Positions 39,899 through 48,010 of a stretch of 64,000 bases of DNA are shown here, one piece after another. A program made the position numbers and the translations under genes. Numbering within the stretch: the stretch's first letter is position 1; every line of letters begins with the position of its first letter. The notes below the pieces were generated by a model. It was not told the DNA's origin, ran no database searches, and saw nothing but the letters and a program-made list of their open reading frames with translations. Source of the stretch: Vitreoscilla massiliensis (GTDB lineage Bacteria > Pseudomonadota > Gammaproteobacteria > Burkholderiales > Neisseriaceae); assembly GCF_001457815.1 (NCBI RefSeq), contig NZ_LN898221.1, positions 1-64,000 of the forward strand, written 5' to 3'.

Positions 39899-40210
39899 TT
39901 AATTCATACTTTTGTTTCGCAAGTACCTTATGACTTCCCCTGCTATCCACCGACGCGCAGGTGCCCGACGTGTTGGCTTTGTCTTATTTGTAATTTTAAC
40001 CGGAGATGGAAAATCAGGATGAGAAACAATTTCTTTGTATGCATGATGGTAACTGTGCCCAGTAAGTAAAGCAATCTCCTCAGTGTTCAGAAGGATTGAA
40101 GATTGTTCTGTAAGAGTGCTTAGCCAGCCTTTTTGGCTTGACTCTTCAATTTTTGCCAATTTTTCTAGGATTTGCTTTGAAAGGTCTGATTGTATAATTG
40201 ATTCATTCAT
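39899..40210 (-). CDS. AlpA/excisionase-like HTH protein
   Basis: 103 aa. The C-terminal 60 residues read LLNTEEIALLTGHSYHHAYK, then FPSPVKI and RRWIAGEVIRYL, the winged-helix pattern of AlpA/Xis-type DNA-binding proteins. It lies 130 bp from the attachment fragment, where an excisionase belongs. It probably controls excision or integrase expression of prophage 2. No integrase gene is adjacent. Confidence 0.6.
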   Translation of the reverse strand: MNESIIQSDLSKQILEKLAKIEESSQKGWLSTLTEQSSILLNTEEIALLTGHSYHHAYKEIVSHPDFPSPVKITNKTKPTRRAPARRWIAGEVIRYLRNKSMN

Positions 40211-40320
40211 ATTAAATCTCGCTTAAGTTCAACGAATGTAGATAATGATTTTGAAATTTAGAGATTCTGTTTAGAGATTTTAATTGAATTGGTTTGAGAT
40301 TGAATCGATGTTCTAGTAGG

Positions 40321-41031
40321 TCAATTTCGTGATTTTTGTTGAATTACTTTAAATTCAATTACCCATACCCATGGATTCATTTCCCAACTTTTGGCACCAT
40401 TAATTTGCTCCCAAAGTCTTCTAAATGCTGACAATGGCTTGAAATACCAACCAATTTCAATGGCCGCTATGCTCTCCGAATGGTCACATCCTTCTGACTT
40501 CGCATCGCCTTCTGATATTTCGGTTAGGCGTTCAATTCGCACATTTGTTATTTCAAGAAGTATTCGTGAAGCCCAACGTGGCATGAATAAGCTAGGTCTC
40601 CATTTAAGGTCTTGTATAGTAGATGAAGCTCTGTAGATGCAATGCTCAGGTTTTTGGAGTACTGGCGGAACATCTGCCAATCTGGAGCCGCAACCATCCC
40701 ATTCGTAATAGCTTAGATGGTGATTGTCCCAAGCTAAATCATCAGAACTTGGATTAGGTAAAAACGTTTCTCTTACCCAGAGAAAATCGCCAACGCCACC
40801 ATAAGGGCAGGGAATATGCTTTACCTCTGGAGAGTGTAAGTCTCGTTTAGCATTGTTGGCCAAAACACCCCATCGTCCTTTGATACCCTTAGGTGAGACT
40901 ACCCGACAAATATCTGTTTTGTGAATTTCGTAATCTTTTGGAATTTTGATGATTCGACGAGTTTGTGATTTGTTACTGCTGAGTAAGGCTTGAACCATTT
41001 CTTCACTAAATAATATTGGACGTTCTGTCAT
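40321..41031 (-). CDS. ASCH-like phage protein
   Basis: 236 aa. MTERPILFSEEMVQALLSSN, KSQTRRIIK, DFLWVRETF and RPSLFMPRWASRILLEITNV are typical of phage proteins with an ASCH/PUA-like RNA- or nucleotide-binding fold. Found in many early phage operons. Biochemical function unknown. Confidence 0.7.
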   Translation of the reverse strand: MTERPILFSEEMVQALLSSNKSQTRRIIKIPKDYEIHKTDICRVVSPKGIKGRWGVLANNAKRDLHSPEVKHIPCPYGGVGDFLWVRETFLPNPSSDDLAWDNHHLSYYEWDGCGSRLADVPPVLQKPEHCIYRASSTIQDLKWRPSLFMPRWASRILLEITNVRIERLTEISEGDAKSEGCDHSESIAAIEIGWYFKPLSAFRRLWEQINGAKSWEMNPWVWVIEFKVIQQKSRN

Positions 41032-41053
41032 TGATTGTTCCTATTTAAATGCT

Positions 41054-41087
41054 GAAAAAATGCGGCCTGTAAATTTTTACAGGCCGC
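41054..41087 (-). terminator. Intrinsic terminator, leftward
   Basis: Nearly continuous 12-bp stem (GCGGCCTGTAAA with its complement) with a two-base centre; on the minus strand CATTTTTTC follows. It ends the transcript of the 41106-41405 gene. Confidence 0.8.
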
Positions 41088-41105
41088 TTTCTACATATTT
41101 AACTG

Positions 41106-41405
41106 CTATTTCAATTCTAAATTTTCAACACGTGGTTTCATCCAATCTTCAAGAGGAAATCTGTCATAAAACTCAAATTTTGATTTGCATGTTATGAATT
41201 TCCAACTCTCCAATTCAGGCCAGTCTTCTTTAACCTTATTGAATGCTTGTTCTTCAGAAACTGCTGATACCCATGCGCAAAGAATTGGCCAACCATCCGA
41301 TTTAAATCCACTACACCACCAGCCTAATATATTTTCATTGGGCGGGTAGGTTAAAGGTCTATAATCATTTGATTTTTGCTCCCAACTGCACCAGAATAAT
41401 TTCAT
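41106..41405 (-). CDS. Hypothetical conserved phage protein, 99 aa
   Basis: ATG at 41405. MKLFWCSWEQKSNDYRPLTY, ILGWWCSGF and RFPLEDWMKPR recur in a small family of phage proteins of unknown function. Trp-rich. Confidence 0.6.
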   Translation of the reverse strand: MKLFWCSWEQKSNDYRPLTYPPNENILGWWCSGFKSDGWPILCAWVSAVSEEQAFNKVKEDWPELESWKFITCKSKFEFYDRFPLEDWMKPRVENLELK

Positions 41406-41435
41406 GAGTTTTCCAATCAAAAACAGCCTGAATTT

Positions 41436-41777
41436 TCAGGCCACTTGTGGTTTGTATTTTGAATTAAATTCAAGCCGCATCTGTTGAGCATCATCATATG
41501 CCATTCTGAATTTATTTTGCTCTTTCAGCATCAAGTAGTACTGCTCGACATTTTCTACTATGCAATAAATAAATGCAGGCCGGCAATTGATTTTCATTTG
41601 AGTATCTTTGTTTAAAAGCACATAACGAGGTACTTTTTTATTGATACATACCACTTCAAATAGCATTTCTTTGAAAACTTCATTTCGTTTTGAAGAACGA
41701 ATGACCACCATTTTGCCAATCAAATTTTTATCAAGTAGTTGTTTTTGATGTGCATCATCATAATTTTTTGCTGACAT
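41436..41777 (-). CDS. Hypothetical protein, 113 aa
   Basis: MSAKNYDDAHQKQLLDKNLI, basic, beta-rich centre (VVIRSSKRNEVFKEMLFEVV). Overlaps the upstream gene by 20 bp. No family recognised. Confidence 0.5.
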   Translation of the reverse strand: MSAKNYDDAHQKQLLDKNLIGKMVVIRSSKRNEVFKEMLFEVVCINKKVPRYVLLNKDTQMKINCRPAFIYCIVENVEQYYLMLKEQNKFRMAYDDAQQMRLEFNSKYKPQVA

Positions 41778-42120
41778 TTGATTCTCCTAAGGTTGTCCAG
41801 TCATCTTTAATCAATAACTGGCGCTTGAAATTGAAAGCGTTGTTTGGCATTGTGAGATAAATAGAGTGATAAACGAATTTGATAAAGCCACTTCCATATT
41901 CCCTTACAAGTGCTTCTATCACTGAGTTGTTAATCAGCACATCAACTGGAGTTCTTGCCGGTGTTGGCATTGGCTTTTCGCCAAATAATCGAAGATATTC
42001 TTGAAAGAAGCCTGGTTCATCTGCTGCCTCTTCCACAATACCCATTAAAATTTCAATTGATATTAGGTGGTCTCTGGTTGGAAGCTCTGGAATGAGCCAT
42101 TCAATAGGTCTGCTATTCAT
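41758..42120 (-). CDS. Hypothetical protein, 120 aa
   Basis: MNSRPIEWLIPELPTRDHLI, acidic, helical. Its ATG overlaps the stop of the 58-aa gene upstream. No family recognised. Confidence 0.5.
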   Translation of the reverse strand: MNSRPIEWLIPELPTRDHLISIEILMGIVEEAADEPGFFQEYLRLFGEKPMPTPARTPVDVLINNSVIEALVREYGSGFIKFVYHSIYLTMPNNAFNFKRQLLIKDDWTTLGESNVSKKL

Positions 42121-42289
42121 ACTGTGCCAATCGTTGCTTCAATTCATTGTTTTCTACTTCCAGTTTTGCGATTTGTTCAAATGCGTTATCCCACGATGCT
42201 CCTACGAAGCCGGGTGTGTAACTAAAAACTGAAAGCTGTTCAAAGTCAGGATGGTTTTCATCATAAACATGAGTCACATAACTGGTCAT
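42113..42289 (-). CDS. Hypothetical small protein, 58 aa
   Basis: ATG at 42289 with AAGGA eight bases upstream. MTSYVTHVYDENHPDFEQL, with a C-terminal helix (IAKLEVENNELKQRLAQYE) that looks like a short coiled coil. Stop overlaps the next ATG. Confidence 0.55.
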   Translation of the reverse strand: MTSYVTHVYDENHPDFEQLSVFSYTPGFVGASWDNAFEQIAKLEVENNELKQRLAQYE

Positions 42290-42293
42290 TAGT

Positions 42294-42488
42294 CTATTTC
42301 CTTTTCTGTCGATGGTGACGCTTTTTGAGGCTTTTTGATTTGGAGCGCTTATTAGGCTTTGAGTTTTTAATTCTGGAGTTAATCGAACTTAAACCAGCTT
42401 TGTTATTGCAAAATCTTTCTGATAAGTGACTGCAATTAGCTCCAGCCGCTAAAGATAAGGCTGCCGCCAAAAATGTAATCTCACGCAT
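42294..42488 (-). CDS. Possible secreted basic protein, 64 aa
   Basis: MREITFLAAALSLAAGANC looks like a weak signal peptide, possibly a lipobox (AGANC). The C-terminal 30 residues are almost all Lys/Arg/Ser. No strong RBS, but the ATG overlaps the stop of the proline-rich frame upstream. Confidence 0.4.
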   Translation of the reverse strand: MREITFLAAALSLAAGANCSHLSERFCNNKAGLSSINSRIKNSKPNKRSKSKSLKKRHHRQKRK

Positions 42489-42615
42489 TTTTCATCTTCT
42501 GCAATGGCGGCAAAAAAATAACCGCCGGTGGCTTCGGCGGTTGGGTTGGTGGGGTGGGCTTGGGGGTGTTTAATAAGTCGCGTAGGGTGGCGTTGAGCTT
42601 GTCTATTGAGTTAAT
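42481..42615 (-). CDS. Proline-rich 44-aa protein, possible ATT start
   Basis: Minus-strand frame with strongly protein-like sequence (NSIDKLNATLRDLLNTPK, then TPPTQPPKPPAVIF). It has no ATG, GTG or TTG at its 5' end. AAGGAG stands seven bases before an ATT that overlaps the upstream stop (ATTAA). Either initiation is at ATT, or the segment is translated after a frameshift from the 42611-42955 gene. Confidence 0.4.
   Translation of the reverse strand: MNSIDKLNATLRDLLNTPKPTPPTQPPKPPAVIFLPPLQKMKNA
42512..42542 (-). terminator. Terminator-like hairpin within small ORF
   Basis: AACCGCCG-AAGCCA-CCGGCGGTT followed by ATTTTTTT on the minus strand. It coincides with the proline-rich coding stretch, so it could also limit transcription of the downstream genes. 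Confidence 0.5.
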
Positions 42616-42955
42616 TTTTATTCTCCTTGCTGTTTATTGCCTTTTTTTCGCTCTGAATTTCAGCATCCAAAGCAATTACACTTTCACAAATTTTTTTAAG
42701 TGAATGAATAGATTTTATATCAGTGGAGTGGATACCAAAGTGAAGCATATTAGGTATGGAAGGGTTTTCACTTGTTGGCTTCTCCTTGAGGCCTGTAAAG
42801 CCAATCATATATTCGCCATCAGCCGCCATTCCTGAAATTGCACATTTATCTTCACCTAAAGATAAAATTAGTGTGCCATTTGGTAAAAAGTTTAGTGGGC
42901 TTTCAGCATGTTCATTGATTTCCTGAAACCATGGTTCTAAAGTATTTTGCATCAT
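42611..42955 (-). CDS. Hypothetical protein, 114 aa
   Basis: MMQNTLEPWFQEINEHAESP; ATG overlaps the rdgC stop. Acidic soluble protein with GTLILSLGEDKCAISGMAAD. No family recognised. Confidence 0.55.
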   Translation of the reverse strand: MMQNTLEPWFQEINEHAESPLNFLPNGTLILSLGEDKCAISGMAADGEYMIGFTGLKEKPTSENPSIPNMLHFGIHSTDIKSIHSLKKICESVIALDAEIQSEKKAINSKENKN

Positions 42956-43854
42956 TGCACCTGTAATCCCTGTAAATGCTCGATTAACTCATGTATTAAG
43001 AGACTCAAATTTTGGGTCATGATGATTTGGGATGCACTAAATAGTGTTTCCATATCATCGCCTTGATTTGCTGCTTCTTCTTGCAACATGTCCAGATATT
43101 GAATGCGCTTGAAACTCAAATCGTCATTCAATATAAATCGAATTTGTTCATTCCAAACCAAACCTAATTGGGTGCATATTTTTCCATGTTCCAAGTGTTG
43201 TTTGACTTCTTCTGATGTTAAATCAGACTTACTCGCTTTAATAATTGGAGCTGCATCACCAACACCCATCAATTCACAATCACTGTCTAATTCAAAATTA
43301 CCTGCAGCCTCACCTTGTTCTAACCATGTTGTCATTAAAGTGGTTGGAGCCTGTACTGTACGTGGTAATGTTGCCGGCAATCCTCCCAAGGCTTGGCGCA
43401 ATTGGCTGATAAAGTTTTCAGATTTATTGCTATTGCTTTGATTCACGATAATCAAGTTACCTGGTACATCAATAACTGCCTCACTGTAACGTGAGCGTGT
43501 GAATGCGCGAGATAACAAATCGTCTGTGATTTGCTCTTTCAATTCCATTTTTTCTTTGCGGCCGACATTGCGACCATCGGTGGCTTGGATTTCGGCTACT
43601 TTTTCATCCAAGATTTCACGTATAACGCTTGCCGGTAATACTTTGTCCTCTTGTCGCAAACTCAAGCGCCAGCTATCTTGAGCATTGAATACCAAGTCTT
43701 CACGAAACGGCATAGCACGTTCAAAGCCTTCGCTTTTCCAATCTAAACCTTGGCAAGGCTTGAAGCGTGATTCTTCCAATTTCATTTGGATATCATCCAA
43801 ATTCAATCCGGTATCTTGGGGTAATACAAAAAAGCTTGCTTGCTTAAACCACAT
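42952..43854 (-). CDS. rdgC: RdgC recombination-associated protein
   Basis: 300 aa, the usual RdgC length. MWFKQASFFVLPQD, FKPCQGLDWKSEGFERAM, LSLRQEDKVLPASVIREIL, GRKEKMELKEQI and AFTRSRYSEAVID are all typical. RdgC forms a dimeric ring on double-stranded DNA and limits RecA. A phage copy may modulate recombination or protect phage DNA. A leftward terminator lies between it and the gene upstream. Confidence 0.9.
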   Translation of the reverse strand: MWFKQASFFVLPQDTGLNLDDIQMKLEESRFKPCQGLDWKSEGFERAMPFREDLVFNAQDSWRLSLRQEDKVLPASVIREILDEKVAEIQATDGRNVGRKEKMELKEQITDDLLSRAFTRSRYSEAVIDVPGNLIIVNQSNSNKSENFISQLRQALGGLPATLPRTVQAPTTLMTTWLEQGEAAGNFELDSDCELMGVGDAAPIIKASKSDLTSEEVKQHLEHGKICTQLGLVWNEQIRFILNDDLSFKRIQYLDMLQEEAANQGDDMETLFSASQIIMTQNLSLLIHELIEHLQGLQVQ

Positions 43855-43867
43855 TTCATTTCCTTAA

Positions 43868-43891
43868 TAAAAAATACCGCCTGTTGGCGGT
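43868..43891 (-). terminator. Intrinsic terminator, leftward
   Basis: ACCGCC-AACA-GGCGGT followed by ATTTTTT on the minus strand, just upstream of rdgC. Confidence 0.75.
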
Positions 43892-43919
43892 GGGTTAAAA
43901 GTCTTTAATTTAATGACCA

Positions 43920-44306
43920 TCAAGAACTGCGGTCATTCCAATGCTTATCAAATTCAGGTAAATGCATTGGGTGCCAGCACGTAATTTCATAGTTTTGGGC
44001 ATCTTTGCCGATAATTACTTTAGGTAACCATATTTGCTTTGTACGTATAACAATCAGTGAGTAGGAGTCAGGTGGTGTTTCACCATCCTCGGTGTATAGC
44101 CAACCGTCTCCACGTTGATTGGCAATGTGCTCACATAAAGTGCTACCAACGTGTCCGTTTGCTGTTGAGTTCAGTTTCGTAAATGTGTAACCACTCAAGA
44201 GATGCACAACATGAGTATCTTCATTTTTACAATGATGCAATTCCCACTTATTTATTTGGGTTTGTTTACCACTTGCATCAAAGCGGTTAATCCATACGCT
44301 TCTCAT
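43920..44306 (-). CDS. Hypothetical protein, 128 aa
   Basis: MRSVWINRFDASGKQTQINK, mixed composition, a PDSYSLIVIRTKQIWLPK strand. Four-base overlap with the phosphatase gene upstream. No family recognised. Confidence 0.5.
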   Translation of the reverse strand: MRSVWINRFDASGKQTQINKWELHHCKNEDTHVVHLLSGYTFTKLNSTANGHVGSTLCEHIANQRGDGWLYTEDGETPPDSYSLIVIRTKQIWLPKVIIGKDAQNYEITCWHPMHLPEFDKHWNDRSS

Positions 44307-44998
44307 GTCGCACCTTTCAAATATGAAATTTGGTGATACGTATCATCCTGAACGCAGTAGCATGTGAGTAATTGACCAAAAACCACACCTGTATCAATGA
44401 AGTATGTGTTTCCAAGTTGAACCACTTCTGAATTGACGGTATGCCCAAAGAAAATCTTATCAATGCCTTCAATGTTGAAAGTATCTTTATGTGAAATTCG
44501 GCTTCGACCCCAAATTGCAAGGATTTGAGAAGCACTCGACTGTTCTAGATTTCTCTTGAAACAATCCCAATAATAAGAATTGATATCGGCATGAACTACG
44601 CCAATATTTCCAGATGCGGTTTCAATTTCAATTGCATAAGGTAAGTCCTTGAGTAGGTCATATAAAATAAGGCCAGATTGTTCATCTAGCCTTGTTGCCC
44701 ATTCACCGCCGTTTTGGATATACAGTCCAATATCAAATAACCTTAATTGACATTGAATAAACATATTTTCATGGTTTCCCATCACACTGTAAAACCAAGG
44801 TTCTGTGAGTAATCTTGCGCATTTCAAACTATCCTTTCCTCGGTCAATTAAATCACCGCAAGCAATCATTCTATCTTTGCATTTATCAAACCCGATTTCA
44901 ATAAGCATCCTTTGAAACTGTTCATAGCAACCATGCAAATCACCAATGATGTAGTCTTTACCACTTTGATTTTGTGGGAGGTGTAAGGTTTTACTCAT
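44303..44998 (-). CDS. Serine/threonine-type metallophosphatase (lambda PP-like)
   Basis: 231 aa, ATG at 44998. The metallophosphoesterase motifs are all visible: GDLHGCYEQF, GDLIDRG, GNHENMF, a VVHADI and FGHTV. This is the PPP family of lambda NinI (PP), Mn2+-dependent. Its start overlaps the stop of the DHFR fragment (ATGAGTAA). Confidence 0.85.
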   Translation of the reverse strand: MSKTLHLPQNQSGKDYIIGDLHGCYEQFQRMLIEIGFDKCKDRMIACGDLIDRGKDSLKCARLLTEPWFYSVMGNHENMFIQCQLRLFDIGLYIQNGGEWATRLDEQSGLILYDLLKDLPYAIEIETASGNIGVVHADINSYYWDCFKRNLEQSSASQILAIWGRSRISHKDTFNIEGIDKIFFGHTVNSEVVQLGNTYFIDTGVVFGQLLTCYCVQDDTYHQISYLKGAT

Positions 44999-45224
44999 AC
45001 GATTTTCGTTCCCAATAGTTGACTGTAACACCAGGTAAGCTAGGCTTTAAAACCTTCATCGCTGTGCAATTCCATTCTGAAAAATCTACAGTTGGGAAAA
45101 ACGTATCGCAGTGATAGTGCTTATCAAGGTTTGTTAGAACTAAGTGAGTCGCATGTGGTAAGAATTGCTCGTAAATGCTCGCTCCGCCAATGATGACCAA
45201 TTCTTCCGTTATTGGCAAATGATT
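44991..45224 (-). pseudogene. folA: Dihydrofolate reductase, C-terminal fragment
   Basis: The last 75 or so residues of a DHFR: ELVIIGGASIYEQFLPHATH, LVLTNLDKHYHCDTFFP and VNYWERKS. In intact DHFR this follows about 90 residues with the active site, which are absent here: upstream the frame runs antisense to a terminase gene. The junction lies near 45195-45224. Phage-borne DHFR supplies thymidylate metabolism; this fragment cannot be active. Confidence 0.75.
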
Positions 45225-46295
45225 ATTGTCGATGAGGCATCTGGTGTAAGCGATGAGCATTACAACGTAATTACTGGTACGCAAACCCAAGACGGCAACA
45301 GGACGCTTCTTTTCTCTCAAGGCACAAAAACAGTCGGCTATTTTTACGACACACACCACCGCCTTAGCTATATCAATACATCCATTCATGATGGTGGCTG
45401 GATAAATCTACGTTTTAGTTCAGAAAATGCACCACATGTCACTCCGCAATGGTTAAGAGAGCGCCTAACGGAATGTGGTGGCCGTGATTCAAATGAATAC
45501 AAAATTCGTGTGCTTGGGCTTTTTGCTGAAGACGATGAAAAAACACTGATTAATCGAGTGATTTTGAACCGTGCAATGGAGATGAAGTTACCGGCAATAC
45601 GCGATGATGAGGCATGGGGATGGTTTTTACTCGTTGACGTTGCTGCTGGTGAGTACCGTGACTTCTCCGTGTGTGTATTAGCGCGTGTCATTGGTAATGG
45701 CGGAACATTTGAAGAAAACCCACGGCGAGTTGAATTTGTAGGCCTACCAATCTACAGCAATAGCATAGATGTAAAACAGTTCAAAGGCCGAATCATAGAA
45801 GAATATAGCAAGCTATCAAATGCCCGAATCCTTGTTGATGCTGGTGGTACCGGCTTGCAGCTTTGCAAAGACCTTGAAGATGAAGGTGCTGATGTTGTCC
45901 GTGTTACATGGGGTAACCCGTGCTTCTTGAATGAAAATAAAAAGCGGTTCATAAATCTTCGCGCCCAAGCCATGGTAGGCCTACGCGATGCCATGCGTGA
46001 TGGTTACTGTCGCTTCCCCCAAAACTTAGATAAAAAAGTGAGGGAAACACTGGAATTTCAAGCTACACACTTGCCGTATTCTTTCACTGAGCAAGTGCGG
46101 TACCAAATGCTAAGCAAAGACAAGATGCGTGCTCAAGGAATTAAATCTCCCGACATCATCGATGCAATGTCTTTTGCGTTCCTTGAACGTATTTACTTCA
46201 ACGTAAGTGACCGGTCTGGGGTTGGTGGCGCAAAAGAAAAACGATTATCAGCACGCGAGCGATTGCAGCAAAAAATGGCAGAAGCGGCAAACTAG
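45219..46295 (+). pseudogene. Large terminase, N-terminally truncated
   Basis: The 358 residues from ATG 45219 start at the Walker B (MIIVDEASGVSD) and include the nuclease part: LLVDVAAGEYRDFSV, ILVDAGGTG and SPDIIDAMSFAFLE. The Walker A half, about 150-200 residues, is missing; to the left is DHFR sequence on the other strand. The packaging motor of prophage 2 is therefore probably dead. Some translation from 45165 or 45219 is possible. Confidence 0.8.
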
Positions 46296-46303
46296 GAGAG
46301 GCA

Positions 46304-46360
46304 ATGATTAACCCTGTTTATTTGTATTTGTTTTGGGTTTCTTGGATGGTTTGGCTATAA
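46304..46360 (+). CDS. Possible 18-aa peptide
   Basis: AGGAGAGG before ATG at 46304, reading MINPVYLYLFWVSWMVWL. It may be the 5' end of the gene that once followed terminase, interrupted by the cargo block. Very short. Confidence 0.25.
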   Translation: MINPVYLYLFWVSWMVWL

Positions 46361-46480
46361 TTTTACAGATGGTATTTTTTTATTAAGATATTGATGGTCT
46401 AAATTTAGAAGAGGTTGAAATTATTGTAGTTACAACTTATGATAAGTGCATTTACATAATTTATCATTAAGGTTAAATTA

Positions 46481-47083
46481 GTGGCATCCAAAAAATTCCC
46501 AAAAAATAAATCTGGAAATTCTTCTAATAATCCGGCTGAAAAACAAGCATCAACTTTAAAAATAGTTGTAGGATGTTTAGCAGCATTTATAGCATACGTT
46601 ATATTGTCTGTTTGGAGCGATTGGGGTGAAGATAAGCCCAATACTGAATCGACTAGCCAACAAGTTAAACCTGTTCCTCAGGCTCCAGTGCAAGAAGTTA
46701 ACTCTGCTTCTGATAGTTCAAAATCCGTTGCTCCACCTGTAGTTAGTAAACCAGTTTTTTCAGATATTGAGATATGTAAGGCTACTAATGCAATTCTTTT
46801 TGGCAGAGATGTGAAAATAATGAAAGTAGCCAATGAAAAAGATTTAATCATTTACTATCTTCGACCTAATGATAATAGTAAATGGTCAAATCAATGTAAG
46901 ATTGAAGGAAATTCTATCGTTTGGCGTTCTGTCCAGCCAGATGGTTCGTTTGGTAGATGGAGAACTGATGCAGAAGATGAAAAACTAAGTTTTGTTATTG
47001 AAGGTGACAAAATTACGATTACGAAACAGTATTCGGATGGTTCAAATTCTGCAAAAACATATCAAAAGAAGCAGTTTAAGTAA
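46481..47083 (+). CDS. Membrane-anchored protein of unknown function, 200 aa
   Basis: GTG start at 46481 with AAGG upstream. One membrane helix at about residues 26-45 (LKIVVGCLAAFIAYVILSVW) after a basic N-terminus, a Pro/Ser/Gln-rich linker to residue 90, then a C-terminal beta-rich domain with two cysteines (IEICKATN, NQCKIEG). AT-rich and bounded by a terminator. Cargo gene; no family recognised. Confidence 0.55.
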   Translation: MASKKFPKNKSGNSSNNPAEKQASTLKIVVGCLAAFIAYVILSVWSDWGEDKPNTESTSQQVKPVPQAPVQEVNSASDSSKSVAPPVVSKPVFSDIEICKATNAILFGRDVKIMKVANEKDLIIYYLRPNDNSKWSNQCKIEGNSIVWRSVQPDGSFGRWRTDAEDEKLSFVIEGDKITITKQYSDGSNSAKTYQKKQFK

Positions 47084-47088
47084 ACAAA

Positions 47089-47113
47089 AACACCACCAAA
47101 TCGGTGGTGTTTT
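47089..47113 (+). terminator. Intrinsic terminator
   Basis: AACACCACC-AAATC-GGTGGTGTT followed by TTG, six bases after the membrane protein gene. Confidence 0.75.
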
Positions 47114-47130
47114 GCTATTGTCGATTAATA

Positions 47131-47397
47131 TTAATTTAGTTGATAGTGTTTCGATAGATTGAAGAACTTTGAATCATTAAATGAATTTATTATGCGATGG
47201 TCTTGTATTGGTTGAATCCATTGCGATAACAATTCTTTAGATACTGTATCCAAAGAGTTCCACCAAGGGATTGAGAAATAGGTATTTTCAGAATGTTTAA
47301 CTATAAGTCCAATCAATATTTTTTCAATACTGTCAACTGATTGTGATATTAATTCTGAGAGCCAATTTTGGACAAAAGAATCATCATCTTCATCCAA
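47131..47397 (-). CDS. Hypothetical protein, 88 aa (uncertain)
   Basis: Open from a TTG at 47397. Acidic, AT-rich, LSELISQSVDSIEKILIGLI. No RBS found; a stop lies ten codons further upstream, so it may be the 3' remnant of a longer gene. Opposes the 46481-47083 gene. Confidence 0.3.
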   Translation of the reverse strand: MDEDDDSFVQNWLSELISQSVDSIEKILIGLIVKHSENTYFSIPWWNSLDTVSKELLSQWIQPIQDHRIINSFNDSKFFNLSKHYQLN

Positions 47398-47552
47398 AAA
47401 ATTATTATGTATCGTTTATCAGATAAAGATATTGAATTTATTGAAACTGATATGACCAATTTATCATTAACAAAATCTTGAATTTTTGTATTTGTAAAGG
47501 AGTACTTAGGAAGCATTGCAAAACTAGTGAGAAGATTATTCTTACCTACACC
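47398..47552. other. AT-rich gap with gene remnants
   Basis: Only a 24-codon plus-strand frame (MYRLSDKDIEFIETDMTNLS) occurs. It looks like debris of a coding region; nothing else seen. Confidence 0.3.
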
Positions 47553-47868
47553 CTAAAATATATAGTGTTTTATTTTTTCATGTTCATTTTTAATAAGAAT
47601 ACTATCGTACTTATCTTTTTCTAAATTTTTGTCTATTAGCTTCTGATTGGAGCTTTCTCTAAAATTCTCAAAATTCTTGTGTTGCTCTGAATTAAGTTGC
47701 ATCTCTTGTGAAATTAACTGTAAAAACTCATCTTCATGTAAAACTGAGTTTTGAATTCTATACCATTCATTAACTACAGCTCTGTAAGATAATAAAAAAC
47801 ATTGATTACTAGATAAAATAAATGGAGAGTTTTCAATTGGTGAGAATATTTGTGCATCATGGATAGAA
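47553..47868 (-). pseudogene. 5'-truncated gene next to IS remnant
   Basis: About 100 codons open on the minus strand with no start codon at the 5' end, ending TAG at 47553. Protein-like sequence (ENSPFILSSNQCFLLSYRAV, LHEDEFLQLISQEMQLNSEQ) and a charged C-terminus. The 5' end abuts an old IS end, so the gene was probably cut by that insertion. Family not recognised. Confidence 0.5.
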
Positions 47869-47945
47869 CAGAAGCCCTATATTGGGACAGTCACACTTGC
47901 TTGCGGTTTGATTTGGTTGAAATTATGAATGTTCAACAGACCCTA
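47869..47945 (+). mobile_element. IS5-family remnant, one end
   Basis: Plus-strand codons give PYIGTVTLACGLIWLKL and a stop, against SYIGTEALACGFIWLKL at the end of the intact transposase at 49550, followed by the inverted repeat ATGTTCAACAGACCCT. It is therefore a diverged end of a related element in opposite orientation. Confidence 0.75.
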
Positions 47946-48010
47946 GATTTGCAAAAAAACTAAAATTATAATTCATACGTATTTTATAAAAAACTCTGGG
48001 AAAATTTTGT

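Noticed and set aside
45165..45218. N-terminal 18 codons of the terminase frame as true protein start
   Set aside because: These codons are antisense to the conserved DHFR segment; they are an accident of the junction.
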